DNA of 64,000 bases, taken from the NCBI GenBank assembly GCA_963747425.1, contig CAVVFJ010000008.1:1-64000 (forward strand), read 5' to 3'. Below are positions 1-9,179 of this stretch, piece after piece; within the stretch, counting starts at the first letter, position 1, and the number at the start of each line of letters is the position of its first letter. The notes beneath the pieces are model-generated. The model was not told the origin of the DNA. It did no database searches and worked only from the letters and a program-made list of their open reading frames with translations. The DNA comes from DASUPK01 sp963747425. GTDB lineage: Bacteria > Actinomycetota > Thermoleophilia > Solirubrobacterales > 70-9. Position numbers and translations under genes: made by a program.

Positions 1-418
1 GGTTGGCGAGGAAGGCGAACGGATAGGCGATCGCAAACCCCGCGGCGATGCTGCCGTAGAAGAGAGGGTCCCCCAGCCCGGCGCCGAGCGCGCTTGGAAT
101 CAGGATCACCGTGAGGTTGTCGATCACCTCCATGATCGTGATCGACACGGTGTCGGCCGCCAGGGCCGTTGAGACGATCGTGCGCCGAGGGAGCCGAGCG
201 CGGATCAGCGGCAGCGAGGTGAGCAGGAAGCCGAAGAAGTAGGCCAAGGCGATTGCCAGCGATATCTGGGCGACGTTGCCCCAGCCGAAGGCCGTGGCGA
301 TCGCCATGCCGGCGACCTCCCCGATCACACAGCCCGTCAGGCAGTGGTTCGTCGCCGCGACCGCGAGCCCGTTGAGTTCCGAGCGATCGGTCTGCTGAGT
401 GTGACTGGAGGCTTCCAT
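1..418 (-). CDS. DUF4396 family membrane protein, partial (C-terminus outside window)
   Basis: The reverse strand reads without a stop from an ATG at 418 to the window edge, giving 139 residues of an incomplete protein. Residues 24-30 read NHCLTGC, followed by VIGE, a Cys/His-rich signature typical of DUF4396 proteins. Hydrophobic stretches near residues 52-72, 95-112 and 122-139 look like membrane helices. The ATG follows the TAG stop of the upstream YHS-domain reading frame with no gap, so the two are probably cotranscribed and translationally coupled. Its place downstream of a CsoR-controlled permease suggests a metal-related (copper) role, which is inference; the biochemical function of the family is not established. 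Confidence 0.75.
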   Translation of the reverse strand, partial: MEASSHTQQTDRSELNGLAVAATNHCLTGCVIGEVAGMAIATAFGWGNVAQISLAIALAYFFGFLLTSLPLIRARLPRRTIVSTALAADTVSITIMEVIDNLTVILIPSALGAGLGDPLFYGSIAAGFAIAYPFAFLAN

Positions 419-655
419 CTAGTGAGCGTGGGCCGCCGCATGCTCGTGGTCGCGTCCCGCGCCCCCGCGCCGGTAGCGCTCCGGGTCGGCCTCGAAGGCG
501 TGCCAGCAGTCGTCGGAGCAGAAGTAGAAGGTCTCGCCGGCGACCTCCTTGCGCACCGCCCGCGAGCGGTCCACCTTCATCCCGCAGACCGGATCGGTCG
601 ATCCGCGGCGGGCGGTCAGGTAGAAGAGCGCCCCGAAGATCGCGAGACCCAGCAC
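419..655 (-). CDS. YHS-domain segment (C-terminal part of the broken permease)
   Basis: This open frame starts with an ATG inside the last membrane helix of the permease (LGLAIFGALFYLTARRG) and continues into a YHS domain with DPVCGMKVDR and, about 28 residues later, YFCSDDC. It ends in a His-rich tail (HEHAAAHAH). YHS domains bind metal through such Cys residues; the His tail fits a copper or similar metal role. I read it as the end of the frameshifted permease at 419-1692 rather than an independent gene, but if the frameshifts are real it could be the only part still expressed as a short membrane-anchored metal-binding peptide. Confidence 0.6.
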   Translation of the reverse strand: MLGLAIFGALFYLTARRGSTDPVCGMKVDRSRAVRKEVAGETFYFCSDDCWHAFEADPERYRRGGAGRDHEHAAAHAH

Positions 656-1692
656 GTTGAGGGCGAGCTTGTAGTCGAGCTCGATCAGAGCCGAAGATGT
701 CGGCCCGGGATGGGCGTGTGTCCGGGATCAGGCCCACCGCGCCGAAGAGCAGGTCGACCACCAGCGCCGAGAGCACGATGGTCACGAACATCAGCGCCGT
801 GATCCGCAGCGCGAAGGGGCGGCCGTAGTACTTGATGTAGGCGGCGACGATCGGCAGCACGATCAGGTCGGCGAAGATGAACGCGATCACGCCGGCGAAG
901 CTGATCCCGCCGGACCAGAGCACCGCCGCGAGCGGCGCGTTGCCCACCGAGCAGACGAAGCTGAGCACGGCGATGATCGGGCCGACGATCACGTTCTCGA
1001 TCGTCTTGATCGCCGCCGGCGCGTCCTCGATGAAGAGGAAGTTGAAGAAGTCGTTGCCGAGCAACCCGATGAAGCCGGCGAGGAGGAAGCCGATGCTGAT
1101 CTCCTTCCAGAGCATCTGCCAGTCCCCCCGGAAGTTGTGCGCGACGTCGGACCAGGCCCGGGCCGAGGTGAATCGCTCCCGCCAGCTCATCTGCTCTCCC
1201 ACCGCGTGGTGAAGGTGGTCGACCTGGGCGTGCTGGGCGTGCTCGCGCGCACCTCTCCTCGAGCCTCGGTGAGACGAACCTCCGGAGCAGGATCGCCATC
1301 AGGGCGATCATCACGAACCCGCCGACGAACTCGGCGAGGGTGAACTGCCAGCCGAGCAGGATCCAGATCACGAGGCCGAGCTCCCAGACGAGGTTGGTCG
1401 AGGCGAACTGGAAGGCGAGCGCGGTCACCGCCGAGGCGCCCTTCTGGAAGAGCGACTTGGCGATCGCGATCGCCGCGTAGGAGCAGGAGGAGGAGGCCGC
1501 GCCGAGGCCGGTGGCCTTGGCGAGTGGCTTGAAGCCGCTCCCAGACATCGCCGACTCGACCCGCTCCCGCGGCACCCAGGCCTGGACGATCGCCGAGATC
1601 GCGAAGCCCAGCACCAGGGCCCACCAGACCTCGTAGGCCATCAGGAAGGACTGCTTGAAGCCCTCCCCGATCGTCGAGATCACGTCCGCCAC
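419..1692 (-). pseudogene. Permease (ArsP_2/DUF318-like) with C-terminal YHS domain, two frameshifts
   Basis: The ATG at 1692 opens a membrane protein whose first ~145 residues are hydrophobic and include SSSCSYAAIAIAKS, typical of the permease family once called DUF318. Near 1241-1257 the frame must shift by one base to continue as a normal permease (GFIGLLGNDFFNFLF, then VGN-PLAAVLWSGG). Near 686-692 a second one-base shift is needed to reach KLALNVLGLAIF and a YHS metal-binding domain ending at 419. Both shifts fit one extra base. The repaired protein would be a metal-handling permease of about 424 residues. The gene diverges from csoR with 38 bp between starts. Whether the breaks are real decay or assembly errors cannot be told from one sequence. 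Confidence 0.8.
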
Positions 1693-1703
1693 GGTTGACG
1701 ACT

Positions 1704-1720
1704 ATACCCCATAGGGGTAT
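1704..1720. promoter_or_regulatory. CsoR-type operator, perfect inverted repeat
   Basis: ATACCCC and GGGGTAT (1704-1710 and 1714-1720) form a perfect 7-bp inverted repeat with a 3-base spacer. C-tract/G-tract palindromes of this form are the known operator type of CsoR-family copper repressors. It lies in the 38-bp gap between the divergent permease start (1692) and csoR start (1731), so one bound repressor would cover both promoters. Confidence 0.75.
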
Positions 1721-1730
1721 GCTCCTGAAT

Positions 1731-2015
1731 ATGACCGATACGAAGACACCGGGATACAAGGCTTCCAAAGAAGAGCTGTTGAAGCGACTGGCCCGCGTCG
1801 AGGGACAGGTCGGCGGCGTCGCGCGGATGGTGGAGGAGGACCGCTACTGCATCGACGTCCTCACCCAGATCGAGGCCGCCCAGGCGGCCCTCAACAAGAT
1901 CGCGCTGGGACTGGTCGACGACCACGTCCGCCACTGTATGCGCGGCGGCAAGGGCGCCTCCGAGGAGCAGGTGCAGGAGCTGATGGGCGCGGTCGGCAGG
2001 CTGGTCTCCTCGTAA
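1731..2015 (+). CDS. csoR: CsoR-family copper-sensing transcriptional repressor
   Basis: A 94-residue all-helical DUF156/CsoR protein. The Cu(I)-binding triad is visible: Cys40 (in DRYCIDVLTQ), His65 and Cys69 (in DHVRHC). This C-H-C pattern marks a copper-type CsoR rather than a nickel (RcnR) or persulfide (CstR) sensor. RLARVEGQVGGV at 19-30 is the family signature helix. I chose the ATG at 1731 because the earlier in-frame ATG at 1719 overlaps the operator palindrome. No Shine-Dalgarno sequence is evident, so the mRNA may be leaderless. It faces the YHS permease and DUF4396 genes across a shared operator, so it most likely represses them and itself until copper binds. Confidence 0.93.
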   Translation: MTDTKTPGYKASKEELLKRLARVEGQVGGVARMVEEDRYCIDVLTQIEAAQAALNKIALGLVDDHVRHCMRGGKGASEEQVQELMGAVGRLVSS

Positions 2016-2071
2016 CGGCTCCGGTCCGCCGGCCCGGCGTTTACACGTCACCGTTCGGGTAGAAAGCGGGC

Positions 2072-2263
2072 ATGCAAGGGGCGAAGATCCGGCGCTGGGC
2101 CCTGGTGATCCTCGCGCTGCTGGCCGCCGCCTCGATGTTCCCCTCCTTCGGCGGCAGCGACTCAGGCCACCCACACCGGGCCAATCCGCAACCGCACAAG
2201 CATCAGGCCGTGGCCTCGAAGTCGCGCCCCCAGATCCGCGCGAGCTTCCGGATCAACAAGTAG
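2072..2263 (+). CDS. Small membrane-anchored or secreted hypothetical protein
   Basis: A 63-residue reading frame with a basic N-terminus (MQGAKIRR) and one hydrophobic segment at about residues 9-24 (WALVILALLAAASMF), followed by a His/Pro/Lys-rich tail (GHPHRANPQPHKHQ). This looks like a small protein with an uncleaved anchor or signal peptide. A weak purine-rich stretch (GAAAGCGGG) precedes the ATG. The His-rich tail next to the copper locus is suggestive only. I recognise no family. Confidence 0.4.
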   Translation: MQGAKIRRWALVILALLAAASMFPSFGGSDSGHPHRANPQPHKHQAVASKSRPQIRASFRINK

Positions 2264-2403
2264 CTCGCGGGCACAGTCGTCCAGCGGGGCCCCCGCCAGC
2301 ACCCGGTAGATCGCGCCCGGGGTCCGTAGTAATTGCGGTTGCCTCCACTTGTGGAAGCGACGTAGGGTCGGACCCGCCGGGGCTTAGAGCGAAGGAGATG
2401 ACT

Positions 2404-2711
2404 ATGGCTGTCCAGACTCTGACCGAATTCGCCGAGCAGGTGGATGGCGATCAGGCCCTACAGGATCAACTGAAGAACGACCCGGTCAAGGCGGTGAAGG
2501 CGGAGGCTGAGAAGGCCGCAGCCGCCTATGAGTCGGACAAGACCTTCTACCGGATCGCCATCGGGGGCTGGTTGGCGTAATCGTTCTCGTCATCGTCTCG
2601 GAGGTTGTGCTTCAGATAGACCAGCACAAAGACATCACTGACTGGATGGCCGCCCTCGCCACGGCGGCGTTGGGGGGCCTGGTTGGACTCTTTGCGAAGC
2701 CCCCGGCCTGA
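2404..2711 (+). pseudogene. Small two-helix membrane protein, frameshifted near 2566
   Basis: AAGGAG at 2392-2397 is well placed for the ATG at 2404. The first ~55 residues are soluble and acidic/Ala-rich (LTEFAEQVDGDQALQDQL) and end in FYRIAIGGW just before a stop at 2578-2580. Restoring one missing base in the G/C run at 2564-2569 opens the frame to 2711 and adds VGVIVLVIVSEVVLQ and a second hydrophobic segment ALATAALGGLVGLFA, giving about 103 residues. The second segment uses nearly the same DNA (GGGGGGCCTGGTTGG) as the break point, which supports a lost C at the first site. I do not recognise the family; the repaired form has a soluble N-terminus and two membrane helices. Confidence 0.6.
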
Positions 2712-2722
2712 ATACGATCCCC

Positions 2723-3781
2723 TCAGTCGTAAAGCGTGAACGCCGCCAGCACCACGTAGATCGCGATCAGGGCCATGCCCTCGAACATCTGGGCCTCGCC
2801 GTCGCCGGTGATCTGCCAGATCGCGATCGCGGTCAGGAAGAGCGCGCCGATGTAGACGGGCGCCAGCGCGAAGGTCAGGTGCGTGGTGAAGAGCAGCGAG
2901 GTCAGCACCAGCGCCGGGAAGAGGAAGGCGGCGATCTGGGCGACCGAGTTCTTCACCACCGAGATCGCCAGGTCGGACTTGCCCTTGGCGGCGAGGAAGA
3001 TCCCGGTGAAGTTCTCGACCGCGTTGCCGGCCACCGCGACGATCACCAGCCCGGCGAAGGCCTTGGAGATCCCGAGCGAGGCGACCGCCGGGTCGAGGGC
3101 GTGGATGAACCAGTCCGAGACGAAGGCCGCGCCGACGCCGGCGATTGCCAGCAGGACGACGGCGAACGCGAACGGGAGCCGCGGCTTGGCCTCCTCCACC
3201 CCGGACTCCGCGGTCGCGGTGTCCGATCCCAGATAGCGCCAGGCCCAGGCGGCGTAGACCACCAGCAGGCAGATCGCCCCGACATTCGAGAGCCCCTCGA
3301 TGTGATGGCTCGCCTGATCCGAGGAGGCGATCGAGAGCCCGATGATCACGATCACGAACAGCGAGACGAGCAGCAGCGTCGCCGTGTCCTGCGGGAGGCG
3401 ATGGCTGAAGCGCATGCACCCGTCCTCGGCCCGGATCGACCCCGCGACGATCACCAGCCCCAGCACCAGCAGCGCGTTGGCGAAGATCGACCCGATCAGC
3501 GAGGTCTGCGCGACCACCACCTCGCCCGACCCGAGCGCGAAGAGGACGATGAAGAACTCGGGCAGATTGCCAAGGGTCGACTGCATGAAGCCGGTGACGG
3601 CCGACCCGAAGCGGAGACCGACCTGCTCGGTGGCGAGAGCGACGACCCAGGCGAGTCCGGCAAGGGCCAGCGTCGCGGCGGCGAAGGCGAGCACGGCCGT
3701 CGCGTCCGAGTAGCGGAGCACGCCAGCGACCGCCGTGATCGCCGCTGTGGCCCCAAGGAACAACTTCTCCCTTCCGGTCAC
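2723..3781 (-). CDS. Ca2+/H+ antiporter of the CaCA superfamily
   Basis: A 352-residue protein with about 11 membrane helices and the two alpha repeats of cation/Ca2+ exchangers: GNLPEFFIVLFAL at 71-83 and GNAVENFTGIFLA at 252-264. The paired GN-x-x-E motifs carry the ion-coordinating glutamates (E75 and E256). Acidic loops separate the two halves. Length and motif spacing fit bacterial CAX-type calcium:proton antiporters, which export cytoplasmic Ca2+ using the proton gradient. The gene is convergent with the small membrane protein ending at 2711 and leaves an 11-base gap. Confidence 0.88.
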   Translation of the reverse strand: MTGREKLFLGATAAITAVAGVLRYSDATAVLAFAAATLALAGLAWVVALATEQVGLRFGSAVTGFMQSTLGNLPEFFIVLFALGSGEVVVAQTSLIGSIFANALLVLGLVIVAGSIRAEDGCMRFSHRLPQDTATLLLVSLFVIVIIGLSIASSDQASHHIEGLSNVGAICLLVVYAAWAWRYLGSDTATAESGVEEAKPRLPFAFAVVLLAIAGVGAAFVSDWFIHALDPAVASLGISKAFAGLVIVAVAGNAVENFTGIFLAAKGKSDLAISVVKNSVAQIAAFLFPALVLTSLLFTTHLTFALAPVYIGALFLTAIAIWQITGDGEAQMFEGMALIAIYVVLAAFTLYD

Positions 3782-3879
3782 GGCCGAGAGACTTTCAGGT
3801 TCTGCATGGCGCTATAGGGTCAGCGCGACCACCGCGTCGCAAGCGGGTTTCAAGGAGGAGCAACAGGAGGGAGAACCCA

Positions 3880-4299
3880 GTGCATCTCCGACGGCATCTC
3901 AATTACGCCAATGTGGCTGCAACCGCGGCTCTGATCATCGCGGTTGCGGGCATTCCCACCGCGATCGCAGTCAGCAAGGGCGCCAAGCGCAGCGACATCA
4001 ACAGCAAGGGCAAGATCCGGACCGGTCACGTGACCACCGCGAAGCTCGCCGACGGCAGCGTCACCGCGGCGAAGATCGCCGGGATCGACGTGGTCCAGGC
4101 GCAGCGGCGAACGGCGGCGCCACCGCCAACTGTCCGGCGGGTGAGCGGTTGCTCGCCGGCGGCGGCGATATCCCGAGCGGCGGTGGAGCCGCGCTGCAGA
4201 CCTCGCGACCCGACGGGCAACGGCTGGCACGCCGCGCAGCAACGCCGGCACGGGCAACTCAGTAGCGTCACCGTCTACGCGCTCTGCCTCAGGGACTAG
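3880..4299 (+). CDS. Secreted lineage-specific protein with compensating frameshifts
   Basis: GTG at 3880 follows AGGAGG by a good distance. Residues 1-31 form a signal peptide or anchor (VAATAALIIAVAGIPTAIAV) followed by SDINSKGKIRTGHVTTAKL, a pattern I associate with a secreted family common in Solirubrobacterales. The family C-terminus (an NCPAGE...GGG core, then NGWHAA, then SVTVYALC) is present but spread over three frames: the frame moves near 4097-4103, 4215, 4237 and 4266, and the last move restores the starting frame. The 139-residue open frame therefore survives with a scrambled middle. Four indels in about 170 bases suggest sequence error or a decaying gene. Confidence 0.6.
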   Translation: MHLRRHLNYANVAATAALIIAVAGIPTAIAVSKGAKRSDINSKGKIRTGHVTTAKLADGSVTAAKIAGIDVVQAQRRTAAPPPTVRRVSGCSPAAAISRAAVEPRCRPRDPTGNGWHAAQQRRHGQLSSVTVYALCLRD

Positions 4300-4352
4300 G
4301 CCCCGCCGAAAACATGCGAAACGAAACGGGGACCGGCGAGAGCCGGCCGCCG

Positions 4353-6009
4353 CTAGGTCAGCCGCGCACCATGCACCTTGCGCTTCCGCGAGGCGCCCCG
4401 GCTGTAGGGGTAGCCGCCCTGCTTCTTGACCACGGCCCGAAAGACGTAGCGCACCCGACCGCGGGTCTGGGTGAAGCGGTACTTGCCGCGGAACCGGCCG
4501 CTTGGGTCGGTCTGGAGCTGCTTGAAGCTCCGCCACTTCTCGCCGACCTTCGCCTGCATCGTCACGGCCCGTCCATCGGCATTTGGCCCCGGGATCCGGC
4601 CCCGGAATCCAACCGAGTGGCGGTTCCTCAGCCTCGACTTGGTCACTTTGAACGTCGGCAGCACCGAGGAATCCAGGTACATGCTGGGCGACTCGAGTTG
4701 GTGGTCCGTGTAGCGGTAGGCGACCCGGAAGCTTCGGGAGGGACCACCGGGGATCTCGACTCCGAAGTTCCCGCTCGAGCTCGACTTCGCCACCTGCACC
4801 AGCTGCTCGATCCCGGCGGGCTCGTCGACGGTCTCGTAGACGCAGACGCTCGCCGCCTTCACGGGCGAGCCCGCGGATCCGCTCAGTCTGCCCCCGCAGA
4901 GCGGTTCCCTGGCTCGAGCGCGCCGTCCTGGTCCGCTTGAGCTGACCGCTCTTGGGGTCCTCGAGGCCGACGTTGATCGACCGCGCCTGGCCGCTGGCGC
5001 CACTCGAATCGGGGCAACTGTTGTCGACGGACACTGTGCGCTGCTTGCAGACCGTGTTGGGCTCTCCCGGCCCAGTCGCGACGTCGGACGCGCAGACGCG
5101 CACGCTGTTCTGCCCGTCGCGCCATGGCGTCTTCTCGGTGTCGAGATGCAGCGCAGTCGACAGGTTTCCGCAGGGGCGAAAGCGCGTCGCCCATGCTGCG
5201 CCGGGCGCGATCCCCGGGCAGCTCGTGTCCGGAGTGGCGACGGGGACACCGTTCACCTCCACCGTCACCCTGCGCACGCCGCCGCCCACGTCGGCGGAGT
5301 CGATATCCAGCGCCGGTGTCCCGTGCGCGATCTGGCTGGCGAAGAGCGAGCCGGATATACGCAGCGTCGGCGCCGAGGAGTCCACCAGGGTCACGTCGAT
5401 GTCGCGGATCGCAACATAGTCGTAGTACCAGTCGTTCGGCGAGGTGGAGTGGACGCAGAAAGAGCTGCAGCTGATGTCCTCCCAGATCCTCGTGCAGCTA
5501 GTGCCGCAACTCGTCCACACCGAGTAACCGGCGTTCGGGCTCGCCCCCATTGGATAGGTGTTGTGCGGCGTGCGGCCGTGCCCTACGTAGGCGGCCGCGT
5601 AGTAGCAGTTGCCGTCGCTGCAGGAGTATCTCGCCCCGATATCCCAGCGAAAGCCACCCGAGTTGAAGTAGGTGCCGGCCGGCGCCCTGAGCTCGGCTGT
5701 CCCGTTGCGCGGACTGGAGCTGTATTCCGACGGGTGAAAGACGATCCCCTTGCCCCAGCTAGCTGGGTCCGGGATCGTGCAGGTCTTCCCGTACTGGAGC
5801 CCCACACCGTAGTGCCCGCTGACGTGCAGGTCTGGGGCCGAGTAGACGTGCGCGCCCGGGTGGCACTCGACCACCCGGTAGCCACTGTCGGCGAAGGCCT
5901 TCGCGGCAGTCAGACCCAGAATCGCGATCGCCAACACTGGAACGGCAAGCAGGAGACGGCGCCGCCTGCGTCGGACCCCGCTCCTGACCTCTGCCGTAAC
6001 CCCTTCCAT
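4353..6009 (-). pseudogene. Secreted Cys-rich extracellular protein, one frameshift in a C5/G5 run
   Basis: AAGGAG lies 6 bases before the ATG at 6009. The product begins with an Arg-rich signal peptide (VRRRRRRLLLAVPVLAIAI...) and continues as a Cys-rich extracellular protein with many Tyr, Trp and Gly residues. At 4891-4895 one extra base in the C5 run breaks the frame; removing it joins ALRG to RLSGSAGSPVKAA and continues to the stop at 4353 with a beta-rich C-terminal domain (YRFTQTRGRVRYVFRAVV). The repaired length is about 552 residues. It lies 79 bases downstream of the sigma/zinc-finger fusion gene on the same strand and is probably its cotranscribed partner. Its function is unknown. 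Confidence 0.7.
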
Positions 6010-6088
6010 CTCCGTCTCCTTCGCTCGTGATCTCATCGCAGGCTCGCCGGGTTGATCCCGCAGCCTCCGAACTTCTGCCCCTCAGGCC

Positions 6089-7456
6089 TCATTTCTCGAT
6101 TCCGAATCCGCCGCTCGAGCCACCCCCACCCCCGCCGGAGCCGCCCCCGCCGCTCGACGGGCCACCGAACTCGCTCCCGCCGCTGGACGAGGACGAAGTG
6201 CTCGGAGTGGCCTCGATGCCGAGCTGGCTTGCCTTCTGTTGGACCGGTGTGGGCTGGGGGGTTGGTTCCGCAGGCTGCGTCGTTGTCGAGACGACCGGGT
6301 CAGCCACCGGTGCCGCGGGCTGCGCCTGCGGGACGGTCGTCGTCGTCGGGTCCGCCGGCCGTTCCAGGGTCGGCCTGCCATCACCGGTGTCAACCCCGAG
6401 TGCACCTGGGTCCACGACCCCGGTCGCCACGCATGTGGCACTCCCAGCCGCGGTGGCACCGCAGATCGCAAGCACCTTGGCAACCGCGGCCATCCCGGCA
6501 CCTCGGGTTCCGCCGGCGGTTGCCACTGATGCGGCATCACCTCCACCACCGCCCCCACGCGACAGGAGCGAGTAGCCCATCTCGCGAATCTTGTCCGCGG
6601 CGGCCCCCGCCCGCTCCGCGATCCACTCGTGCGGCCGCCCTCCCATCGACTGGTCGAGCAACGGCCCGGCGGGCATAAACTCGAACACCTTGTCCGGAAT
6701 CGCGCGGTAGGCCCGGAGCTTTGCCCTGCAAGCGGCGCAGCTCCTGAGGTGGAACTCGAGCGCGTCCGTTTGCCCATTTGCACCCTCGCCGTCTGCCAGC
6801 TCGGAGAGCGCCGCCGCGAGCTCCTCGCAGCGGCGGCCCTGTTCGATGTCGGCGAACACCTGCAGGAAGCGCTTCCTGCCCTCGGCCATACAGCGGTTGA
6901 TCTTTGTATACGTCCAGCCCGTGATCTCGCCGATCTCGGCGTAGGAGTAGCCCTGCGCCTTGAGGGTGAGCGCCCGAACCTCCTGGGGCTTCAGCGACTG
7001 AAGCGCCTCCCCGCTGCGGACGACGCGCTCGTGCCGGGCCGCGTGATCGTTCGGACCGGGGCTTTCAGAGGCGATTGATTCGAGTGGATCCCGTTCGCCA
7101 TCGCCGTCGACCTTCGATCGCGGGGAGCCCAGGAGCCGCTCACGTTGACGCCGCACGGCGAGCGCCTCGCGCTTGGTGACCGTCTGCATCCACCGGACCA
7201 GCGAATCGCCCTCGATCGGAGGCGCCTTGGTGAGCAGGATCTCGAGTGCGCGCTGGTATGCGTCCTCGGCATCGTCCGCGCAGATGGAGTACCTCCGGGC
7301 CGTCCGGCGGAATACTGCGTCATGGCTGTCGACCAGGGCGCTTGCGGCGCGACGGCGCGACTCGTGGGAGGCGACTGCCTCCCCGGCCTCACTTGCGGAT
7401 CGAACGTCGGCCCCAGCACGACCCGTTGTTCCTCCCAACAAACCCAGACGGCTCAC
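6089..7456 (-). CDS. Sigma-70-like factor fused to zinc finger, membrane helix and extracellular tail
   Basis: GTG at 7456 is preceded by GGAGGTG, giving 455 residues. Residues ~42-110 resemble sigma region 2 (DAEDAYQRALEILL, then VRWMQTVTKREA). Residues ~155-200 are a region-4 helix-turn-helix (LKPQEVRALTLKAQGYSYAEIGE). H236-x3-C240-x2-C243 is the zinc motif of ZAS-type anti-sigma domains. A hydrophobic segment at ~321-348 could cross the membrane. The rest is Pro/Thr-rich and then Gly/Ser-rich, as expected outside the cell. Sigma factor and anti-sigma-like tether are thus one polypeptide. The next gene on the strand (6009-4353) encodes a secreted protein, a plausible target or ligand. Release by proteolysis is inference. 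Confidence 0.75.
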   Translation of the reverse strand: MSRLGLLGGTTGRAGADVRSASEAGEAVASHESRRRAASALVDSHDAVFRRTARRYSICADDAEDAYQRALEILLTKAPPIEGDSLVRWMQTVTKREALAVRRQRERLLGSPRSKVDGDGERDPLESIASESPGPNDHAARHERVVRSGEALQSLKPQEVRALTLKAQGYSYAEIGEITGWTYTKINRCMAEGRKRFLQVFADIEQGRRCEELAAALSELADGEGANGQTDALEFHLRSCAACRAKLRAYRAIPDKVFEFMPAGPLLDQSMGGRPHEWIAERAGAAADKIREMGYSLLSRGGGGGGDAASVATAGGTRGAGMAAVAKVLAICGATAAGSATCVATGVVDPGALGVDTGDGRPTLERPADPTTTTVPQAQPAAPVADPVVSTTTQPAEPTPQPTPVQQKASQLGIEATPSTSSSSSGGSEFGGPSSGGGGSGGGGGGSSGGFGIEK

Positions 7457-7519
7457 CTCCGACACCTCCGGGTGAGTTGAAAAGTGCCACGACTCGCCCC
7501 GCTTGAGCGGCAGTGCAGT

Positions 7520-7564
7520 CCGCAATTTGCGCAACTGGCCCAACAAAATCGGCGCAAATTGCGG
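7520..7564. promoter_or_regulatory. Inverted repeat, 13-bp perfect arms, candidate operator
   Basis: CCGCAATTTGCGC (7520-7532) and GCGCAAATTGCGG (7552-7564) are exact reverse complements with a 19-base spacer. The repeat lies in the gap between the divergent sigma-fusion gene (start 7456) and the secreted-protein gene (start 7659), so it may bind a regulator of either. The inner TTGCGCAA palindrome recurs upstream of the PafBC gene near 55396. Confidence 0.5.
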
Positions 7565-7658
7565 GATGCCTGAATCTCTCATCCGAAGCGGTGACGCCCT
7601 TGCCGACCGGCCCCCGCCCTGCGATAGTCAGCCCGTGTTCTCAGGGAGGGGAAGACGA

Positions 7659-8180
7659 GTGCTAACCGCCGCAACGGCCGCGCTGCTGGCGTGCGCGCTG
7701 ATCCCCGTGACGTCCGGGATCGCCGGTCCCACCGCCGCCCACACCTCCTCGAAGAAGAAGCTCAAGTTCATCTTCCTGAAGGCCCGGGTCGTCTCGGACG
7801 GGATCGTCACGCCGGGCCAGCTCGAGACGATCTCGATCTCGCGGATGGCGCCGAAGGCGCCGATCAGGGTCTTCGTCGAGGCGCCCCCGATCACCCTGCA
7901 GTGCGGGGAGCTCTACTTCTGCGATCCCGCGCCGACCTCGCCCGCGCCCGGCACTCCGCCCTACCGGGCCAACCGCAAGGGCAAGGCGACGCTCACCTTC
8001 GTCATGCCGGACATCTACTACCTCGAGACCAATCCGTTCGACCCGAAGGTCCAGCAGCCGGTGACCTTCGCGAACCAGCAGCGGATCCACATCGACGTCG
8101 AGGGGATCTCGACCATCAAGCGAGTGAGGCGCGACAGCTTCGGCTTCGCGCGGGCGACCGTGCAGCTCCCGCCCTCCTAG
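7659..8180 (+). CDS. Secreted hypothetical protein
   Basis: I chose GTG at 7659 because GGGAGGGG (7644-7651) sits 7 bases upstream; an earlier in-frame GTG at 7635 has no such site. The 173-residue product begins with a signal peptide (LTAATAALLACALIPVTSG), followed by a mature domain with two closely spaced Cys residues (LQCGELYFCDPAPTSPAPG) and predicted beta structure. It ends FARATVQLPPS. I do not recognise a family. It is divergent from the sigma/zinc-finger fusion across an inverted repeat, so the two may share regulation. Confidence 0.65.
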   Translation: MLTAATAALLACALIPVTSGIAGPTAAHTSSKKKLKFIFLKARVVSDGIVTPGQLETISISRMAPKAPIRVFVEAPPITLQCGELYFCDPAPTSPAPGTPPYRANRKGKATLTFVMPDIYYLETNPFDPKVQQPVTFANQQRIHIDVEGISTIKRVRRDSFGFARATVQLPPS

Positions 8181-8231
8181 CTGCGATCCAACTTTCTCCG
8201 CGGCCCGGCTTCCTGGCTATGCTCGCCCGCC

Positions 8232-9175
<944 letters not shown>

Positions 9176-9179
<4 letters not shown>

